DNA of 64,000 nucleotides from Diphasiastrum complanatum. Lineage: Eukaryota; Streptophyta; Lycopodiopsida; Lycopodiales; Lycopodiaceae. The translations under genes were made by a program, and so were the position numbers. How positions within the stretch are numbered: position 1 is the first letter of the stretch; each line of letters starts with the position of its first letter. The notes beneath the pieces were generated by a model. The model saw only the letters and a program-made list of their open reading frames with translations, was not told where the DNA came from and searched no databases. Below are positions 44,551 through 55,640 of the stretch, piece after piece. The DNA lies in the NCBI GenBank assembly GCA_029204225.1, contig CM055107.1, positions 8,735,472 through 8,799,471 on the forward strand. Reading direction: 5' to 3'.

Positions 44551-45195
44551 AAGATTCAACTAGTTTCATCACATTTTGCAATATTTCCATATTTGGCATA
44601 TTGAGGCCAAAACTAGTTTTAGACTTAGAGGTTGACTTTTCAAAGTTAATTAGTCTAAATTTTATTTGAATAAACACTTTTTGAAAGTGTGGGAAAGATA
44701 GAATGCGAGTTTGAGTAGATTCAATTTGAATAAGTTGGGTACATTGAATCTAGACCCAAAATTGGTAGGGTTAGCATTTTGGTGGGAAAGCCAAGTGGCC
44801 AAATAGGGTTTGGACCTGTTATAAAAGGATGTAACTCATGGAGAGAGTCATCTTCTCTCTTCTCTATCTCATTTCATGCTTATACATGGTTCTCTTGGGT
44901 TCTACTATCCATTGGTGCACTATCTTGGTGATTGCTTGCAATTCTATGTGTAGAATGATCTATATTTGTTATTTTTGGATCCACACGTGTGAAATACAGT
45001 AGCTTGCTGGTTTTGTACGAACAACAATATTACATAATCATTTCATTCAAGTTTGATCAAGTTCTATTAGTGTTTGCATCTCAAATTGTGTGTAGATGCT
45101 GATTTTTCTACATTGGTGAAATTGGTAGTGTATTTCTCTTTCTAACCAAAGATCATTCAAGTAGATTGGATCTTAAGGATCTGAAATCTTTCACA
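44546..45195 (+). repeat. 3' LTR of nested copia
   Basis: 650 bp, equal in length to the 5' LTR and differing by about 20 scattered substitutions. Confidence 0.95.
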
Positions 45196-45356
45196 CAAAC
45201 CTCTCACTTTATTTAACAGTACTTCCATTTTTTGATCAGTAAAGTGTTCATATTGTTTATTGCATTAAGCGCTTGGCTTAATGATTGACAAATTTGTAGA
45301 TAGGTAGGCATTGGCACCTGACCATCGAGAGCTGCATTTGCATTATCGTCTGCCAT
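45196..45356 (-). pseudogene. Chromovirus gag, start
   Basis: Minus-strand ATG at 45356 begins MADDNANAALDGQVPMPTYL. After one frameshift near 45235 the frame reads DQKMEVLLNKVRGL and meets the copia insertion; the other half resumes at 39163. Confidence 0.7.
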
Positions 45357-47255
45357 ATTGATTTCTTGACATGCAAAATTTGCATAAATTAGTCAAGATC
45401 CAATCATCAACTAATAAGTGAAACGTTCAAAACCTTCATAACTGGCTGATATCATTCAGCAAGGTCTTTTACTTATTTGTGCAAACTTTTGCAAAATCAA
45501 TATCAGAACAATTAAGCAACAACAACTTTTTATGACCAACCACTAGCTTTTACAAAAAATTGAGATTTTCGAAATCCATTCGAAATGGACCAATGTGAAA
45601 ATTGATTAATCAGATCGATTTTGCAAAAACACGGACACAGTCACAAATCAATATCATTTCGAAAGATCCTACATGGAACTTCTTGACCTGCCCTGACTTT
45701 TCCAAAAAAGTAAAAAAATTTCGTAAATAGCCTAGTTGCTAGGAAATTTGATTTTTGATCTAGAATTGCTAAAAATAGTCACATGCAAGAATTCTACTGA
45801 TCAAAATCACTGGTTACGTATGCATCATGCATTTAAGCATGCATGCAGGTCTATCCATACATTTCCATCATCAAAAGGGCACTATACTGCAGTACAAGCA
45901 TGCATGCAAACAGTTGTTCTTCTTGAGAATTTGTCAATAAAAGTAATGAAATACTTTGCATCTAGCAATGAAGGAGTTTGCATAGGTCCACATATATATA
46001 TATGAACAACAGAACAATTCCAAAATTTTGCAAATTTTAGTTCAAACATTGCCAAACTTCAGACGGCCATAACTTTCTCTACATGACACCAAATTGGTTG
46101 TTGTAAAGCACGGTACGGAGGGAGAGTGGGTCTACAAGTCACTTGCCATGTCACCCTACACCTCTAGCTTCACATGTGCAAGCAATAAATGCTGGAAAAA
46201 CAGGTAGGAGGGCGCACTTTTTTGGAGAGGTATCAGCAAAAAACACATCCCAGCCCCAAGAGCCTTGGATCAGAGGTTACAAGCACTCTACTAAGGTCCA
46301 TTAGAGAGGCATAGAAGCTTCTAAAAGGTCCAGCAAGCAATCATAAGCCCAGATCATGCAAAAAATGCATTTTTGGCCTCCTCCAACAAAAAAAACTTCA
46401 ATATGTTGGTGTCTAATGTACATCTATCCAAATTAGATGCATTATGGCTCAAATCAGAGGCAATTCAACATATATTTCAGCTTGTAACAAGAACCAACAG
46501 GTTCAGACCCCCAATTGAGAGGTATTCATGCTCAAAAATCATCAAAAAATACTCTATTTTTGAATGTTTTGAGTCCCCTAATGGTGTCTAATCCCTACCA
46601 GAATTCATGAAAGCTTAGGGAGAGCTTCATTACATCTCTGAAAACGTCCATACCAATTCTTGGCTGAGAATTTTGAGATCTACCCCCAAATTAGTCCAAA
46701 AATCATCAAAAAACCTTGTTTTTGACCAATTTTGACCCAAATTCATGGGGGAAATCCACAAATTCGTGCCTTCAAATCCAAGTCCCTATAACTCCATTGC
46801 ATGCAAGCACTAAAAGTTCTCATTCAAGTCAAACATGGTTTCCATAGCCCATTTAAAACCCAATTTTTGGTCCAAAATCACTATCTAATCAACCTTTTGA
46901 CTTTTCAACCAACATGCAATCATTAAATTCTATAATAATTGACTGTAAAACAGCAAGTACAATCTGGAAAATGTACTACACCAGGTCCTATAATCAATTC
47001 CTTGCAAAAACCATCAATTCTAGGTGAAAAATTCACTAAATTCATCAAAAATCCTATGATTTCCATCAAAATCCATGGAATAAATCCACAATTATGATCT
47101 TTAGGCTGAAAGTACATCAAGGATCTGAGAATCCACCTACTTGAAATTGAATCAACACCTGGAAGAAGAAGCAAAGAGCTACAGCAAAAGAACTGCAAAA
47201 TCCAAGATCCTCAACCTACACCTCCTGGTAGATGTGTTCCAAGCTCTAATACCAT
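45357..47255 (-). other. Chromovirus leader
   Basis: Nearly 1.9 kb between the 5' LTR and gag ATG, with no conserved coding. A primer-binding-like TGGTATTAGAGC (minus strand, 47254-47243) follows the LTR after one or two bases. Confidence 0.65.
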
Positions 47256-47546
47256 TGTAAGAACCACCAAGTGAAGATCTACAGGATTCCAATCACATGC
47301 AAACCAAAAAGACACCTGTGGAGCATGAACCACGCAACCAATATGGAGAGGCTAGTCAATACCCTAACCAATCCACCCCCAAGCCACAGTGAAGAACACA
47401 AGAGAGGAGAGGAAAAACTGGCTCAAGAATTACAATTCACAATAGGAGGATGGGCGAGTTTCCACTAGACTTATTCTCCTCAAGATAGAGAGAATATTCC
47501 CTTTAGGATCCCCATGCAACCTAAATTGAGTTATTGATCTCCTATT
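47256..47546 (-). repeat. 5' LTR of the chromovirus
   Basis: Near-identical to 35613-35906; its inner end TTCTTACA is next to the primer-binding site. Confidence 0.75.
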
Positions 47547-48199
47547 CTTGCATTAAAACAGTCTTCACCATGCATGTGCTCCTATGTCCAATTATAGGTC
47601 TGGGCCCTTATATGATTATTAATTATTTAATACGACCACATCCGGAATGACGTAGCATAACTAATAACCACATACAACTGGAGTGACCGGCTATCCACGT
47701 CAGCAATAATTCTGATTCCCTTGTATAGGACGTGGACATAACAGGTGGTTACTAGTCATCTTGCATCGGTATTCTTGAAAAAAAATTGTGTTCAGAAATG
47801 ACTCAGTGATTTTACAAGTATATGCTCTAGTAATGTTCATTATTTGGACATAAATTACATGGCTTACAAGGTAGACTTGTTGTGTATTGCCATTGTATTG
47901 GAGGAAAATACCTTGAGACTAAGAACTTTGGTGGTCGTGGCGTATTGGATACAACAATCTTGGGAAAACGCATGGATTATCCATGCAACAAAATCGAGTT
48001 ATTTGCAGCAATGACAACTCGTGGTGCTTCAGATGATCTGTTGTCATTGTACCTTGTGCAAAGTTTTGGCTCATTGAGCTATTACATCTTAGGTAGTATA
48101 TTGTCATCTGTGTATGTCGCTAAGACTATTTTATGTCATTCACAAGCCATCAATAATACCAAAGACAAAATTGTTACTGAGTTTTGCAATATTGAAGAT

Positions 48200-48295
<96 letters not shown>

Positions 48296-49094
48296 TGGGT
48301 GTGTGTGTGTGTGAGTGTGTGTGAGTGTGAGATGTCTTCCAAACAATAAATTTCTAGGGTAGTGTGAAGATGTTATTGAATGTTGCTTTGTATTCAAAAT
48401 GTCCACAACGACACCAACATTTGGTGTGGTTCTAGTGAATAGGATGGCATGAATTGGAGATGGCGACTTTAGAAGGTCATGGGCTTGCTCTGACCACGTT
48501 AGATGAGTACATGGTTGGACGACTATGGGAGCACATGTTTATGTATGTAGGTGTTGAATCTCATGGTCAGGAGCAATCATGTCTTTTTCATTGGGGGCAA
48601 AGTCCTCAAATACACACAAGTCAATATGTATTCAAGAAATATTAATATGAAAACAAAGGCATCTGTTGCAAGTGAAAGAATGCATCAACATTAGATGAAG
48701 CTTCATAACATTTCAGGTTTATAAGGGCATGGTGGGCTAGTGGAAAGGTTGCAAATGCCAATCTGCCAGTAATGGATTGTTGGTTGAGTTGCTGGAATGA
48801 ACTGGTGGAATGTGCACTATACACAGTGGAGACATTTGTTGGTTGGGATAAGATTTCTTTTTTATTACTTTGGGCACACCATCTGGACAATTCGTCAAAC
48901 CAAGCCAACGAGTAGTAGGGTCATATGTATGGATTGGCTTGGACCAGGATTGGACAAGTGTAAATTACAAGTCAAGAATAGCTCAAAGGGAATCACTCTT
49001 TTGTGTATGTTAATGCATTGCTACATCAAAAGTTTTGGAAAAAAAAGTTCCATGCCTCACAAGCTCGCTCACGGTTTTGAAAAAGCTCGCTCGG
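47547..49094. other. Spacer with one undefined open frame
   Basis: An open frame from 47882 (GKYLETKNFGGRGVLDTTIL) runs into the GT microsatellite at 48204. Before the repeat it is about 107 codons and unrecognised. No other gene is seen. Confidence 0.4.
48204..48330. repeat. (TG)n microsatellite
   Basis: About 85 bp of pure TG followed by interrupted GTGTGAGTGTG repeats. Confidence 0.96.
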
Positions 49095-49412
49095 CCAAGC
49101 TCACTCGAACTTCACACTCAAGAAAAAGTGGAGCCATCAAGGCTCACATATCAAGGCAAAGGGCAACAAGTTGAGGGTATCTCATCCACCTCTTATGCTT
49201 TATCTAGTTTTGAAGAACCATCTAATGTTAAAGAAGCACTCAACTCCAAAGAATGGTATAAAGCTATGTTGGATGAATATGATGCCTTGATTGAGAATGA
49301 AACTTGGTTGCTTGTTGATATAATACCTCAAAGGAATGTAATAGGATGCAAGTGGTTATTCAAGCTTAAGTTTCATGCAAATGGGAGTGTTAACAAACAT
49401 ATAGACTTGCAA
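49095..49412 (+). pseudogene. Copia reverse transcriptase start, fragment
   Basis: PSRLTYQGKGQQVEG, then SFEEPSNVKEALNSKEWYKA and NVIGCKWLFKLKFHANGSVN, cut off at about 49412, where a different copia element begins. Confidence 0.75.
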
Positions 49413-49569
49413 GAGGATGAATCATGAAATCCAGGACTATCAAATCTTGAAGTTCAACAATGACAAGAAGAAGAAGTAGCCAGATCAACAAGCTCATGCA
49501 GCCGACACCAAGTAGAAAATCAAAGACTCGATGAAGAGCAGGAAGTCTTCATGGTGAGCCATTACCACG

Positions 49570-51810
49570 TAGAACGATCTGAGGAAGGGTTCTCGATTCT
49601 GGAGCAACACAACATATGACAAGCCATCAATAATGGTTTATCAATTATTCGGCCTACAACACCAAAAAATGTTCACCTTGGAGATAGCAGCTCGCACAAG
49701 ATTAAAGGTGAAGGTATTGATATGAGAATAAATTTTCAGAATGGACTGTCAAAGCTAATACCAAATGTATTGTATGTCCTGAATCTGACAACAAATCTGT
49801 TGTCGATCAATCAAATCACAGATCTAGGACATAAGGTAGAGTTTCAGATAGATTCCTATCAAATTCATGATAAGAGTAGGACTCAGAAAGAGGCAAGGAT
49901 ATCTCTATAAGCTTAGTCATTGTGATTCTGTAATTGATCGTGCTTTAAGCAATTCGGCATCTATTAATAAATTATCAATTTGAAATTATAGACTTGGTCA
50001 CCTTAATCATACATCAATAGGATACATGTCTAGACATTCTTCAATTCTTGATTTAGACTATCGAATTGTTGACCTTGTTGTCTGCCAAAGCTGTATCATA
50101 GGAAAGCAAGCAAGAAGGGCATTTAAGTCAAATCAAGATCATATTTCCAAAGATTTGTTAGACATTGTACATACTGATATATGTGGCCCAATGCAAATAC
50201 CATCACTGCTTGGTGTTAAATTCTTTATTACATTCATAGATGACTACTCTAGAAGGACTGTTGTATATTTTCCAAAGCACAAATCTGAAGCCTTCCAATT
50301 CTTCAAGAAATACAAAGAAAATGCTGAGTTGTAGACAAACAAGAAGATCAAAGCTCTTAGGAATGACAACGGTGGCGAATACATCTCAAATGAGTTCAAG
50401 GATTATTGCTCAGCCAACGACATCGAGCAACAGTTTGTTGCTTTCTATTTTCCACAATCAAATGTACTGGCAGAAAGGAAGAACAGGATCCTGGTTGAGT
50501 CTGCCAAGTGCATGAAAAGTCATGCATCATTGCCCAAGTCATTCTGGCAACATGCTGTATCGACAACAGCTTACGTGCAGAACCAATGTATAACTAAAGG
50601 CTTACCTGACAGCGAAACTCCTCATGAATTTTGGACATGATTCAAACCTTCATTAAAACATTTGAAAGTATTCGGATGCACTGCTTATTCTCATGTCCCA
50701 AAGGACAATAGAAAGAAATTAGATGAGCATTCATTCAAGACAATTTTTGTTGGTTATTGTGCTTATGATGGAATGTACTGACTGTATAACATAGACACCT
50801 ATAAAGTTTTTACTAACAAGGATGTGACTTTCATAGAAGATCGGTTTATTGATTTGAAAGGCCAGGATCAGATGCAGTCTACAATTTATGTCATGACAAT
50901 TGACTCTTCTCGGAAGACATTTTCTATTTCTTCCTATAGTCACCCAATACATTCAGATTCAGAAGAAGAACAAGAAGCTACAACTCAGGAGTAGCCAAAT
51001 CAGCCAAATCAGTCGAATGAGCTGAAGCAACCGAATCAACCAACACAAAGTCGAATTTCACAGCCAGAAACTTTGACCAGAAGATCAACAAGAACTTGAA
51101 TTCAGCCTGCTCGATACACTGATGAGTTCGCTCACTATTCTATTCAAGAGCCATCCACAGTTGAGAAAGCTATGTCACAGGTCGATTCAGATCTCTAGAA
51201 AGAAGCAATGGATAAGGAGTACAATTCACTACTAAGGAACAATACATGGACTGTCACCAAGCTGCCAGCAAATAGAAAGATAATCGACTGCAAATGGATC
51301 TTTAAGATCAAATACAGAGCAGACGACATTATTGACAAAAGAAAAGCTCGACTCGTGGCCAAGGGGTTTTCTCAAATTCCCAATATCGACTACTTCAAAA
51401 CATTCAGCCCAGTCGTCAAGCACACCTCTATTCGACTGCTACTTGCTAATGCTGTTGGAACAGATCTTGAGGTATACCAGATATATGTACAAACGAAATT
51501 CCTCAATGGAGTTATCGAGGAGGACATCTACATGATCCAGCCAGAAGGCTACATCCTCAATGGTTGAGAAGACCAGGTATGCAAACCCCACAAAGTTTTG
51601 AACGGTCTGAAGCAATCATCCAGAGCATGGTTTCATTGTATCAACACGTTCTTGATCGATCATGGATTCCAACCTAGCTTTGCAGACTATAATATATATT
51701 TCAAAGTTGTTGATCAATTCTTTGTCATGATCACACTTTATGTGGATGATACATTGTTGTTTGGAAACAATATTGCTCTAACAAAGGAGATGTTAAGGGT
51801 GATCAGGCAA
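49570..51810 (+). pseudogene. Copia pol relic (protease to reverse transcriptase)
   Basis: A protease VLDSGATQHMTSHQ at about 49580, then YVLNLTTNLLSINQITDLGH. The integrase has VCQSCIIGKQARRAFK, HTDICGPM, FIDDYSRRTVVYF, ALRNDNGGEYIS and LAERKNRILVESAKC. The reverse transcriptase follows with DCKWIFKIKYRADD, LVAKGFSQIPNIDYF and ITLYVDDTLLFG. It is cut at about 51810 by an inverted junction. In-frame stops at about 50332, 50638, 50780, 50992, 51097, 51196 and 51565 mostly fit CAA/CAG/CGA/TGG origins. Confidence 0.88.
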
Positions 51811-52000
51811 AAGCCTTGCCATCCCTAAGCTTCCATTTGGAAATGGCTTGCTCATTGACACCAAAAAGTAGTTCGGTTCCAACGACTATTTCCCAAAGCT
51901 CCTTGGCCATCACTACTACCCTCATCTTGAATTTCCATAAGTGGTAGTTCGAACTATCGAGTTTGTTTACCATTAGAGTAGACTGTGGTTGCGAATCCAT
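51803..52000 (-). pseudogene. Copia gag start (family K)
   Basis: Minus-strand frame MDSQPQSTLMVNKLDSSNYH, then WKFKMRVVVMAKELWEIVVG, the typical start of a copia gag. It is broken off at the junction near 51810 with the plus-strand pol relic. Confidence 0.75.
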
Positions 52001-52145
52001 CTAAAATTTCAGGATGAGTGTAATGCAGATAATAGATTAGTATGACTGGAAACGATTATAGAAAATGTCTACACTATATCAAAAAAAATCGTTCTGATAA
52101 TGTAAACTCTAATATCACCTCCAAGAATCAGAGTTATTGATTACA

Positions 52146-52157
52146 ACTCTGATACCA
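52146..52157 (-). promoter_or_regulatory. Primer-binding site (family K)
   Basis: TGGTATCAGAGT on the minus strand directly follows the LTR. Confidence 0.85.
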
Positions 52158-52565
52158 TGTTGGGATTTGATAGGTGGATCAACCGACAATGCCTGTTGCA
52201 GCAAATGCAGCAACAGAGAATCCTCGGTGCATGAAACTAAGTTTATTGATTTAGAGATCAGATTGACTTTGAAGTCTTGAAGTCGGTTCTACTTGATTGA
52301 TTGTAGCTTTGAAGTTGATGGATTGACTGAGTCGATTCCCTAGCCATGCACATATACCTTGAATACAAATTTTAGCTTTGCGGAAGCATATTAGGTGAGG
52401 CAGTCTAGAGTGATAAAATTGACAACGCTATCAGTCATACAGAACAATATAATCTACTAACAATGAATAACCAGAACATGAATAAAGATCAACATTTAGC
52501 ATACATGACCTAGATTATTGGAACATTGATTGATTAGTCATATAGAAAATACAATCTGAATGCAG

Positions 52566-52613
<48 letters not shown>

Positions 52614-53132
52614 ACAATACAATTGTGCTCTGCATGTTCATGGATCATGAAGCTTAGAGCTTGCTTTGAGCTTCTTGCTTACTTCTCTGCGTGTGTGTTC
52701 ACATACACATGGCTAACTGATTAAAAGATTGAGTAATTTACAAACAGGATTAAGGCACTACATGTTGTTAGCAGTTGCACTCGGACAATATATGATTCAG
52801 TTGGAGATTTTGTCCAGTCGTGACAAAAGTACTGTTGAGCCACCAAATCGACTTTTGAAAAGATGTCGAAGTCGAAGACTTCGATGTAGAGGAAGTCGAT
52901 GACGTGGAAGTCGATCATGTTTTTTACAAGAGCTTTGTTCAGACTTCGGGCAAGGAAATCGGGCTCAAGAAAATGTGACACCTTCGAAAAAATGCGACAC
53001 CTTCGGGTTTTTCACCTTTTTCGCCATGACTTAAAACATATTCTACGACTGTAGGAATATTTACAACAACGTAATGAATGGATCTAGATTAGTAGAGATA
53101 GAGATAGGGATGGAGAGGATAGAAATCCAACA
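52158..53132 (-). repeat. Copia LTR (family K, copy 2)
   Basis: Inverted copy of the LTR at 28696-29915, with the same ends (TGTTGGATTTC and CAAATCCCAACA on the minus strand). Here it is a 5' LTR with primer-binding site and gag start. The microsatellite inside is AC/GT, not CT. Confidence 0.88.
52567..52609. repeat. (AC)n microsatellite in LTR
   Basis: About 21 AC units at the same LTR position as the CT tract in copy 1. Confidence 0.96.
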
Positions 53133-53796
53133 CCACCAAAAAAAAATTCCTCATCTTCCGATTGACAGTTTGCTCAATATTTGTTTTGATATGAATGCCT
53201 TGGAGGTTGCAACTACCGAGATGAGCGTATTTTGCACCAAGTCAATCATGACATTGTTGCAACAACCACCTAATGATGAGGGTGGGTGATACCACCATCT
53301 TGGAAAGATGGTGTTATATCTTTCCAAGATGCTAGATATTTGGGAGATCTTTGGTAGCCCTTTGGGCACCTCTATGACATTGGTAGCTTAAAATACGGTC
53401 CCCTCACAAATACCAAGCCTGCTTGTGTGGTGGTGGCTACATGCATCTAGGGTGGTTGCATTTGGATTTTGGATGCAATTTCAGATTTTTTGCATTTATA
53501 TTGAGAGTTTTTATTCCATAATTCAGCAGAAGATTTCAGAGTATCAACTAACTCTCCAAGCCAGGAAGAGGATCCATCCATCAGAGGTGAAAATTTTCTC
53601 TCTTATTGCCCTTTAGCCTCTCGCAATCGTTTGCTAGATTAAGTTCTCAGTTCATGAAATTTTCTATTAAAGTTTGAAGGTGATAATTTGATGTGATGTG
53701 TGTCTCTAGGTCGTGAGCCTGCATCTCATATGCAACAGCTAATATAACTGATCAACTTTGCATTGCTCGTGATTTGATGGGTAGAAGCTGTAAGCG
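53133..53796. other. Spacer with one hairpin
   Basis: No gene. A perfect 13-bp inverted repeat ATCTTGGAAAGAT / ATCTTTCCAAGAT lies at 53297-53309 and 53318-53330 with an 8-bp loop. No poly-T tract follows. Confidence 0.5.
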
Positions 53797-54192
53797 TTGG
53801 CAAAACATGCAATTGGCCTACTAACTGTGATCCTAGCATTTCTTGTGGTATCGCATCTTTCTGCCTTGGGCGCTGAAGCTGACACAAGCAACATCTGGTG
53901 CAGCCCCATAATACTAAAACCTGGTGATCATCGCGCTCAAAACATTAAGGTGGTTACTATTAAAATCATACATAAGACGTTACCCAAGAAAGGCCCATAC
54001 AAATGTAGCTACGCGGTCAAAGGATCAAGGCGTATTTACGGACGCGGAAACTGCCACACTCTAGATTGTACTTCCTGCCTCAATGATCTATGGAACTTGT
54101 CATTTGCCTCTTGCGGCCACATATACAGAGCTGGGGGCCGAGGGATACTAGATGGCAAGTGCGATATACGTTTTGAGAGTTACAAGTTCTGA
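53797..54192 (+). pseudogene. Gnk2/ginkbilobin-like secreted protein, start codon lost
   Basis: A 131-codon frame encodes a signal peptide (LLTVILAFLVVSHLSALGAEA) and one Gnk2 (DUF26, stress-antifungal) domain. Matches to ginkbilobin are the block YGRGNC, DCTSCLNDL, FASC, and a C-terminal DGKCDIRFESYKF. Such secreted proteins bind mannose and inhibit fungi in gymnosperm seeds. The Cys motif is C-x4-C-x2-C instead of C-x8-C-x2-C, and seven Cys are present. The frame opens with TTG (53797) two codons after an in-frame TAA; no ATG lies in frame anywhere. The TTG sits exactly where ATGGCA-type starts occur, suggesting an A-to-T loss. Non-AUG initiation is possible but not shown. Confidence 0.8.
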
Positions 54193-54594
54193 GCAAAGAC
54201 TCAAGAGTGATCAACGCCTGAAAGTTGTGCTCAGCTGGATACAAATTGAGTAAATTGCCGTAGCAATAGCTTCCTGAGTTCACATTAAACGAATGCTGCG
54301 GTAGTCATACTTTCCTGGAAGACAAATTTTGATTTACAGTAGGCTTTTATTATGCGCTATCGCTCAAGAGTCAATGTATTAGCTAATTAATCTGTAATTG
54401 TAGGCTGGGTTGCCTTCAACTTCTATATATGGAACTTAGAATCAACTATAGTGAAACACATTAATGTTAAGAACGAAGGAGCATCGTTTTGAGATAGAAT
54501 GTGCTTTGAACAAAATTCTATGAAAGATGTCAAAAATTTTGAGTAAAATATACATGTGAAATAAGCTTAACAAAGTTGGAAAGGATACATTATA
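54193..54594. other. Downstream flank of the Gnk2-like gene
   Basis: AT-rich; a plausible 3' UTR of up to about 250 bp, no clear polyadenylation signal chosen. No other gene. Confidence 0.5.
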
Positions 54595-55280
54595 TTCAAC
54601 ACAAAAAGTACAAAAGCAATCACAAGCAATAATTTTTCATCTAAAATTACTAAAGTATTATTCAATAGCAATAAACAAAACATCTCTTTATGTGTTAAAA
54701 AATCACAAATTTTGTAACAATAATTTAGAGATGGTGCTTACTTTTTATTCACAAGTTGAACACATGGAGATGATGATGCAATGTATATATCACAAAAAGT
54801 ACAAAAGTAATCACAAGTCTTAAGTGTTCATAAAAAAATAATAAAATATAATTCAAGGTCAATAAACAAAACATTTTTCTTATGTGATAAAAAATCACAA
54901 ATTTGTAAGAATGATTCGAAGATGGCGCTTGTCTATTTATTCGAATGTTAAACAAATGGAGATGATGCAATCTATTCATCACCAAAAGTATAGAACCAAT
55001 CACAAGCTCATAATGTTCATAAAAAAAAAATTATTTGAAAGCAATAAAAAAAACATCTATTCAAGTGATATTAAAAAATGACACATATTTGATTCCAATG
55101 TTGAGATCGATGGTGCTCATACTTGATTCCAAGGTCAAAATTGGACTCATATCTAGAATTGGAAGGAATGTACCAAGTTATTTTTTAATTCAAAATCACA
55201 TTCACAAATTTTGTAAAATTGATTCAAAGATGGCGCTTATCTTTAAATTCGAAATTTAAGATGGCACTCATATCATTATA
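54595..55280. repeat. Tandem repeat, about 190-bp units
   Basis: Units start at about 54604, 54795 and 54982, each with a form of AAAAGTACAAAAG.AATCACAAG. Each also carries CAATAAACAAAACAT and GATGGCGCTT. A fourth, strongly diverged unit follows to 55280. Confidence 0.8.
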
Positions 55281-55299
55281 GATGTAATCACAACTACAT

Positions 55300-55640
55300 A
55301 CAGTGGCATTTTGCCACACGAACCCGGGAATTAGCAGCCGAAATTTTGCCATTTTTTCACGTGACTCATCCACGCGTGGTACATCCACACCAAAAACTTT
55401 CAGGCAACCCTGCCGATAAAAAATGAGTTGATCGTGGGTGCGGCACGATCAATTCATTTTTTGGGTGTGGCACAACCACACGTGGTTGTGCCACGCGTGG
55501 CTCTGCCACGCCAAAATTATTTAAAATTCTATTTCGTTTTATATCGGGTTTTATAAATTGGCGTGGTACAACCACGCAAAGTGATTAAATAACAACCTTT
55601 TCATGTAATCTAGAAGTTTGCCACGCGCGGCAAAATTATA
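55300..55640. repeat. Cluster of nested palindromes
   Basis: A 19-bp inverted repeat (55418-55436 / 55444-55462, one mismatch, 7-bp loop) is followed by a 24-bp near-perfect palindrome GGCACAACCACACGTGGTTG plus TGCC (55469-55492). GCGTGGTACAACCACGC and GCCACGCGCGGC follow. GC-rich words CCACGCGTGG recur. The ends carry ATTTTGCCACAC- and TGCCACGCGCGGCAAAAT-like words, as in a foldback element. Confidence 0.6.

Larger units (their letters stand above)
39164..45195 (+). mobile_element. Complete Ty1/copia element nested in chromovirus gag
   Basis: Two LTRs of exactly 650 bp (39164-39813 and 44546-45195) with inverted ends TGTGAAAG/CTTTCACA. Flanking words CAAAG and CAAAC match at 4 of 5 positions, a plausible target duplication. 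By eye about 20 mismatches separate the LTRs, so the insertion is fairly young compared with its neighbours. Primer-binding site, gag-pol frame and polypurine tract are present, but the reverse transcriptase region is replaced by unrelated sequence (42890-43975). Confidence 0.93.
35613..47546 (-). mobile_element. Ty3/gypsy chromovirus, split by a copia insertion
   Basis: Minus-strand element with LTRs at 35613-35906 and 47256-47546, primer-binding site, gag, reverse transcriptase, RNase H, integrase and a chromodomain. Protease and the zinc-knuckle part of gag are deleted. A complete copia element (39164-45195) sits in gag. No target duplication was recognised around the outer ends. Confidence 0.85.

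Noticed and set aside
46923-47198. 91-codon minus-strand frame in the chromovirus leader
   Set aside because: Lies between primer-binding site and gag, low complexity, no motif.
35613-47546. A second, independent LTR element suggested by similarity reaching about 30 bp past the TG..CA-like ends
   Set aside because: The two copies flank one coding region in the right order with a primer-binding site, so they are better read as LTRs of one chromovirus with uncertain outer ends.
48140-48406. His/Thr-repeat frames
   Set aside because: Antisense of the TG microsatellite.
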